The notes beneath the pieces were generated by a model. That model was given only the letters and a program-made list of their open reading frames with translations. It made no database searches and was not told the origin of the DNA. Shown piece by piece: positions 15,444 through 17,060 of a stretch of DNA of 17,060 bases. Origin of the DNA: M3007 sp037130425 (GTDB taxonomy: Bacteria; Bacteroidota; Bacteroidia; Chitinophagales; Saprospiraceae); assembly GCA_037130425.1 (NCBI GenBank), contig JBAXTB010000097.1, positions 1 through 17,060 on the forward strand, written 5' to 3'. Both the position numbers and the translations under genes were made by a program. Numbering within the stretch: position 1 is the first letter of the stretch; every line of letters begins with the position of its first letter.

Positions 15444-15743
15444 GGGGTTGGTTGCCAGGGTTAAACGCTGGCAGCGTTGGGACGTATCCCATCGACGAGG
15501 TTGCTAGGGTTTAACGCTGGCAGCGTTGGGAAACACCGTATCGACGAGGTTGCCAGGGTTAAGCGCTGGCAGCGTTGTGACGTACCACATCGACGAGGTT
15601 GCTAGGGTTAAACGCTGGCAGCGTTGTGACGTACCACATCGACGAGGTTGCTAGGGTTAAACGCTGGCAGCGTTGGGAAACACCGCGTCGATGAGGTTGC
15701 CAGGGCTTAACGCTGCCAGCGTTAAGCCCTGGCAACCAACCCC
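15444..15743. repeat. 49-bp tandem repeat array with an inverted terminal half-unit
   Basis: Five complete 49-bp units start at 15450, 15499, 15548, 15597 and 15646. A sixth begins at 15695 and then turns into the reverse complement of itself. Each unit has a conserved 30-bp half (GGTTGCYAGGGTTAAACGCT then GGCAGCGTTG) containing the palindrome AACGCTGGCAGCGTT. The other half, about 19 bp, ends in TCGACGA and is more variable. The outermost bases, GGGGTTGGTTGCC at 15444-15456 and GGCAACCAACCCC at 15731-15743, are exact inverted repeats, so the 300-bp block is bounded like a mobile or amplified element. No coding function is seen. Confidence 0.95.
15695..15737. repeat. Perfect 43-nt palindrome closing the 49-bp array
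   Basis: Two 21-bp arms are exactly complementary around a single central C at 15716. It begins 16 bp beyond the stop of the SPFH gene (15753) and could form a stable hairpin or cruciform, and so could act as a transcript end. It has no run of T, so intrinsic termination of the usual kind is not assured. Confidence 0.9.
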
Positions 15744-15752
15744 CGACATGCC

Positions 15753-16709
15753 CTATTTCTCCTTTTTAACATTCTGATCCAAAAAGTGATTCAAAATACC
15801 CTGATCCGGATTATTCGGCACCACCGCAATGCTCACTTTCGACGCCAGTTCCTTGTTCACCACAAAACCTGCGTATTCCGGATTGTCGCCGAACACCCGT
15901 GCCAATTCGCGGGTGCGGTGTACTTCCGCACTGTCAATCTGCCGCGTTTTTTGCAGCACCAGCATGTTCTGGCGGGCCATTTTATCCAACTCCACATTGT
16001 CCATTTGGCGCTGGCGGTCGGCGGCGATGATGGTCTTTTTGGCTTCTAATTGTACTTCTGTTTCAGCGCGGTTCAGTTCGGCAAGGCGGCGGCTGTTTTC
16101 TCCGCTGGACTGGATGTCGCGCACGCGGGCGTTAGCCTGTTCCTGCGCGATGGCGATCAGGGATTGCGCTTCGGTTTTTTTGCGTTCGCCCTCAGCTTCT
16201 GCAATGGCGATGGCGGTTTGGCGTTTGATTCGCTCCATTTCCTGGCGTTGCAAACCGGCGGCTTCCATGGCATCCACGTAACTTTTTGGGAAATCAATGG
16301 AAGTAATGATGACATCGTTTATGGTAATGCCGTCTTTTTGCAGGGTGTTTTTCAAGGTCTCTTTTGCTTGATCTAAGAAGTACTGGCGCTGCGCAAAGAA
16401 CACAGAATCAACGGAATGGAAGTTGTGTGCAAACACGCGCAGGGCTTCGGTGGTGCGGGGCAGGATGATTTGTTTTGGGAAACTGTCGGCTGGAACCTGA
16501 AAGCGTTTGAACACATCCTGGTCGCTGGTTTGCCAGCGCAGGTCGATCTGCATGGTGAGTGGTACGCCGTCGTGCAGGCGCACTTGTTCGATGCGGAAAT
16601 TGGAGAGGTGTTCAACTTCCTCGTTGCTTTTAACAGTTTCGGAAGGGTTGCATTGAGCCAGCAAAAGAGCGGCTAAAGGAAAAGCGATAATTGCGTTGCG
16701 GTGCAGCAT
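15753..16709 (-). CDS. SPFH/Band 7 (prohibitin-like) protein with lipoprotein-like N-terminus
   Basis: The product is 318 aa. The N-terminus (IIAFPLAALLLAQC, Cys20) looks like a lipoprotein signal, but Gln before the Cys is not a standard lipobox residue, so an uncleaved membrane anchor is an alternative. Residues about 28-160 fit a Band 7 fold (FRIEQVRLHDGVPLTMQIDLRW; LPRTTEALRVFAHNF; VIITSIDFPKSYVDAME). They are followed by the long Ala/Glu/Gln-rich coiled coil (about 160-270; IAIAEAEGERKKTEAQ) characteristic of prohibitin/stomatin proteins. The usual N-terminal strand ('GxVGV...PGxH') before the Band 7 core is not apparent, so the domain looks shortened. Family members form membrane-associated ring oligomers and often protect or scaffold proteases. 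There is no neighbouring NfeD or protease gene in the window. It stands alone between two repeat elements. Confidence 0.8.
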   Translation of the reverse strand: MLHRNAIIAFPLAALLLAQCNPSETVKSNEEVEHLSNFRIEQVRLHDGVPLTMQIDLRWQTSDQDVFKRFQVPADSFPKQIILPRTTEALRVFAHNFHSVDSVFFAQRQYFLDQAKETLKNTLQKDGITINDVIITSIDFPKSYVDAMEAAGLQRQEMERIKRQTAIAIAEAEGERKKTEAQSLIAIAQEQANARVRDIQSSGENSRRLAELNRAETEVQLEAKKTIIAADRQRQMDNVELDKMARQNMLVLQKTRQIDSAEVHRTRELARVFGDNPEYAGFVVNKELASKVSIAVVPNNPDQGILNHFLDQNVKKEK

Positions 16710-16865
16710 GATGTTGTATTTTATTGATTTGATGCTGCAATTTGGGGCGGTTTTTTAGGCGGTGAAGGGTGGGTTTAGTATTCGTTGAAGGTGGGTGATT
16801 ATTTGAAAATTGGGGTGTTTTTTGTGAACGAATAATTGCCCGGAGGCTACGGATGCTCGGTAATT
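16710..16865. other. Upstream region of the SPFH gene
   Basis: The stretch is G-rich on the plus strand, with two similar motifs (GAAGGGTGGGT and GAAGGTGGGTG) within about 25 bp. No consensus -7 box was found for the minus-strand gene and no gene is supported. Confidence 0.3.
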
Positions 16866-16984
16866 GTCTTGACCGCGATTATAGGGATTTTAGGATTTAC
16901 AGGATATTTGATCGCAAGGAATTTGGCTTTCTGCGATTTTTAAATCCCGGAAAATCCTAAAATCCTGTGAATCCTGATTCAGAC
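16866..16984. repeat. About 119-bp imperfect inverted-repeat element (dispersed-repeat style)
   Basis: The left arm (from GTCT at 16866) and right arm (to AGAC at 16984) align as imperfect inverted repeats of about 50 bp. Exact blocks are a 14-bp pair (16885-16898 with 16952-16965, core GGATTTTAGGATT) and an inner ATCGCA/TGCGAT pair (16911-16916 with 16932-16937). The text of repeated GGATTT/AATCCT words is familiar from dispersed intergenic repeats in Bacteroidota (recalled, not searched). No coding sequence is present. Confidence 0.7.
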
Positions 16985-17011
16985 AACTTCCACATTCCGC
17001 CCTGCTGTACA

Positions 17012-17038
17012 TTTACGAAACTGAAAAAGTTTCGTAAA
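17012..17038. terminator. Perfect 11-bp hairpin, terminator or operator
   Basis: TTTACGAAACT (17012-17022) and AGTTTCGTAAA (17028-17038) are exact complements around GAAAA. A minus-strand stop codon (TGA, 17052-17054) 13 bp away would fit a terminator for a gene entering from the right. Equally, the clean symmetry would suit an operator of a regulator beyond the window. Too little flanking sequence is present to choose. Confidence 0.45.
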
Positions 17039-17060
17039 CGGTATAGGTGTTTCACGCTGA

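Noticed and set aside
15444..15743. CRISPR array
   Set aside because: The 'spacers' are about 19 bp, fall into two near-identical classes, and the last unit is inverted. No cas genes are present.

Overview
The window comes from a Gram-negative member of the Bacteroidota. Evidence for this is a SusC/SusD pair, a one-piece 'triple-Y' (Y_Y_Y) membrane regulator, lipoprotein signals of Bacteroidota type, and a TAnnTTTG-like -7 promoter box. The style of the dispersed palindromic repeats and the repeat-rich intergenic DNA suggest the Saprospirales, but that placement is inference. No RNA genes, phage genes, transposases or CRISPR arrays were seen.

Layout. At the left edge (1-59, minus strand) lie the first 19 codons of cydA (cytochrome bd oxidase subunit I). 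It is divergent from a 231-aa secreted, probably beta-barrel protein of unknown role (348-1043). From 8607 down to 1046 on the minus strand runs a compact polysaccharide-utilisation locus (PUL): susC, susD, a PKD-domain surface lipoprotein in the SGBP position, a soluble GH16 glucanase, and a lipoprotein GH16 glucanase carrying a Calx-beta domain. The gene content points to beta-1,3-glucan of laminarin type. A divergent 960-aa SusR-like regulator (8798-11680) faces susC across a 190-bp region. That region holds a consensus -7 box for susC and three 11-bp-phased copies of GTACGACAA, the best operator candidate.

The right half holds less specialised genes, all on the minus strand: a membrane-anchored TPR protein (11681-12334), a secreted helical-repeat protein (12513-13160) in an operon with a second TonB-dependent receptor (13178-15346), and an SPFH/Band 7 protein with a lipoprotein-like N-terminus (15753-16709).

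Intergenic repeats are the most unusual part of the window. They are a heptamer microsatellite filling the susD-SGBP gap (3956-4023), a REP-like hairpin (12408-12444), an array of five full 49-bp units closed by a perfect 43-nt palindrome (15444-15743), a roughly 119-bp inverted-repeat element (16866-16984), and a perfect 11-bp hairpin (17012-17038).

How the PUL probably works (inference from known PUL biology): the surface lipoproteins bind and cut the glucan, and SusC/SusD import the oligosaccharides. The soluble GH16 cuts them further in the periplasm. The regulator senses a product in the periplasm and acts on DNA through its cytoplasmic helix-turn-helix. No exo-acting beta-glucosidase (such as GH3) is in the window, so final hydrolysis must be encoded elsewhere.
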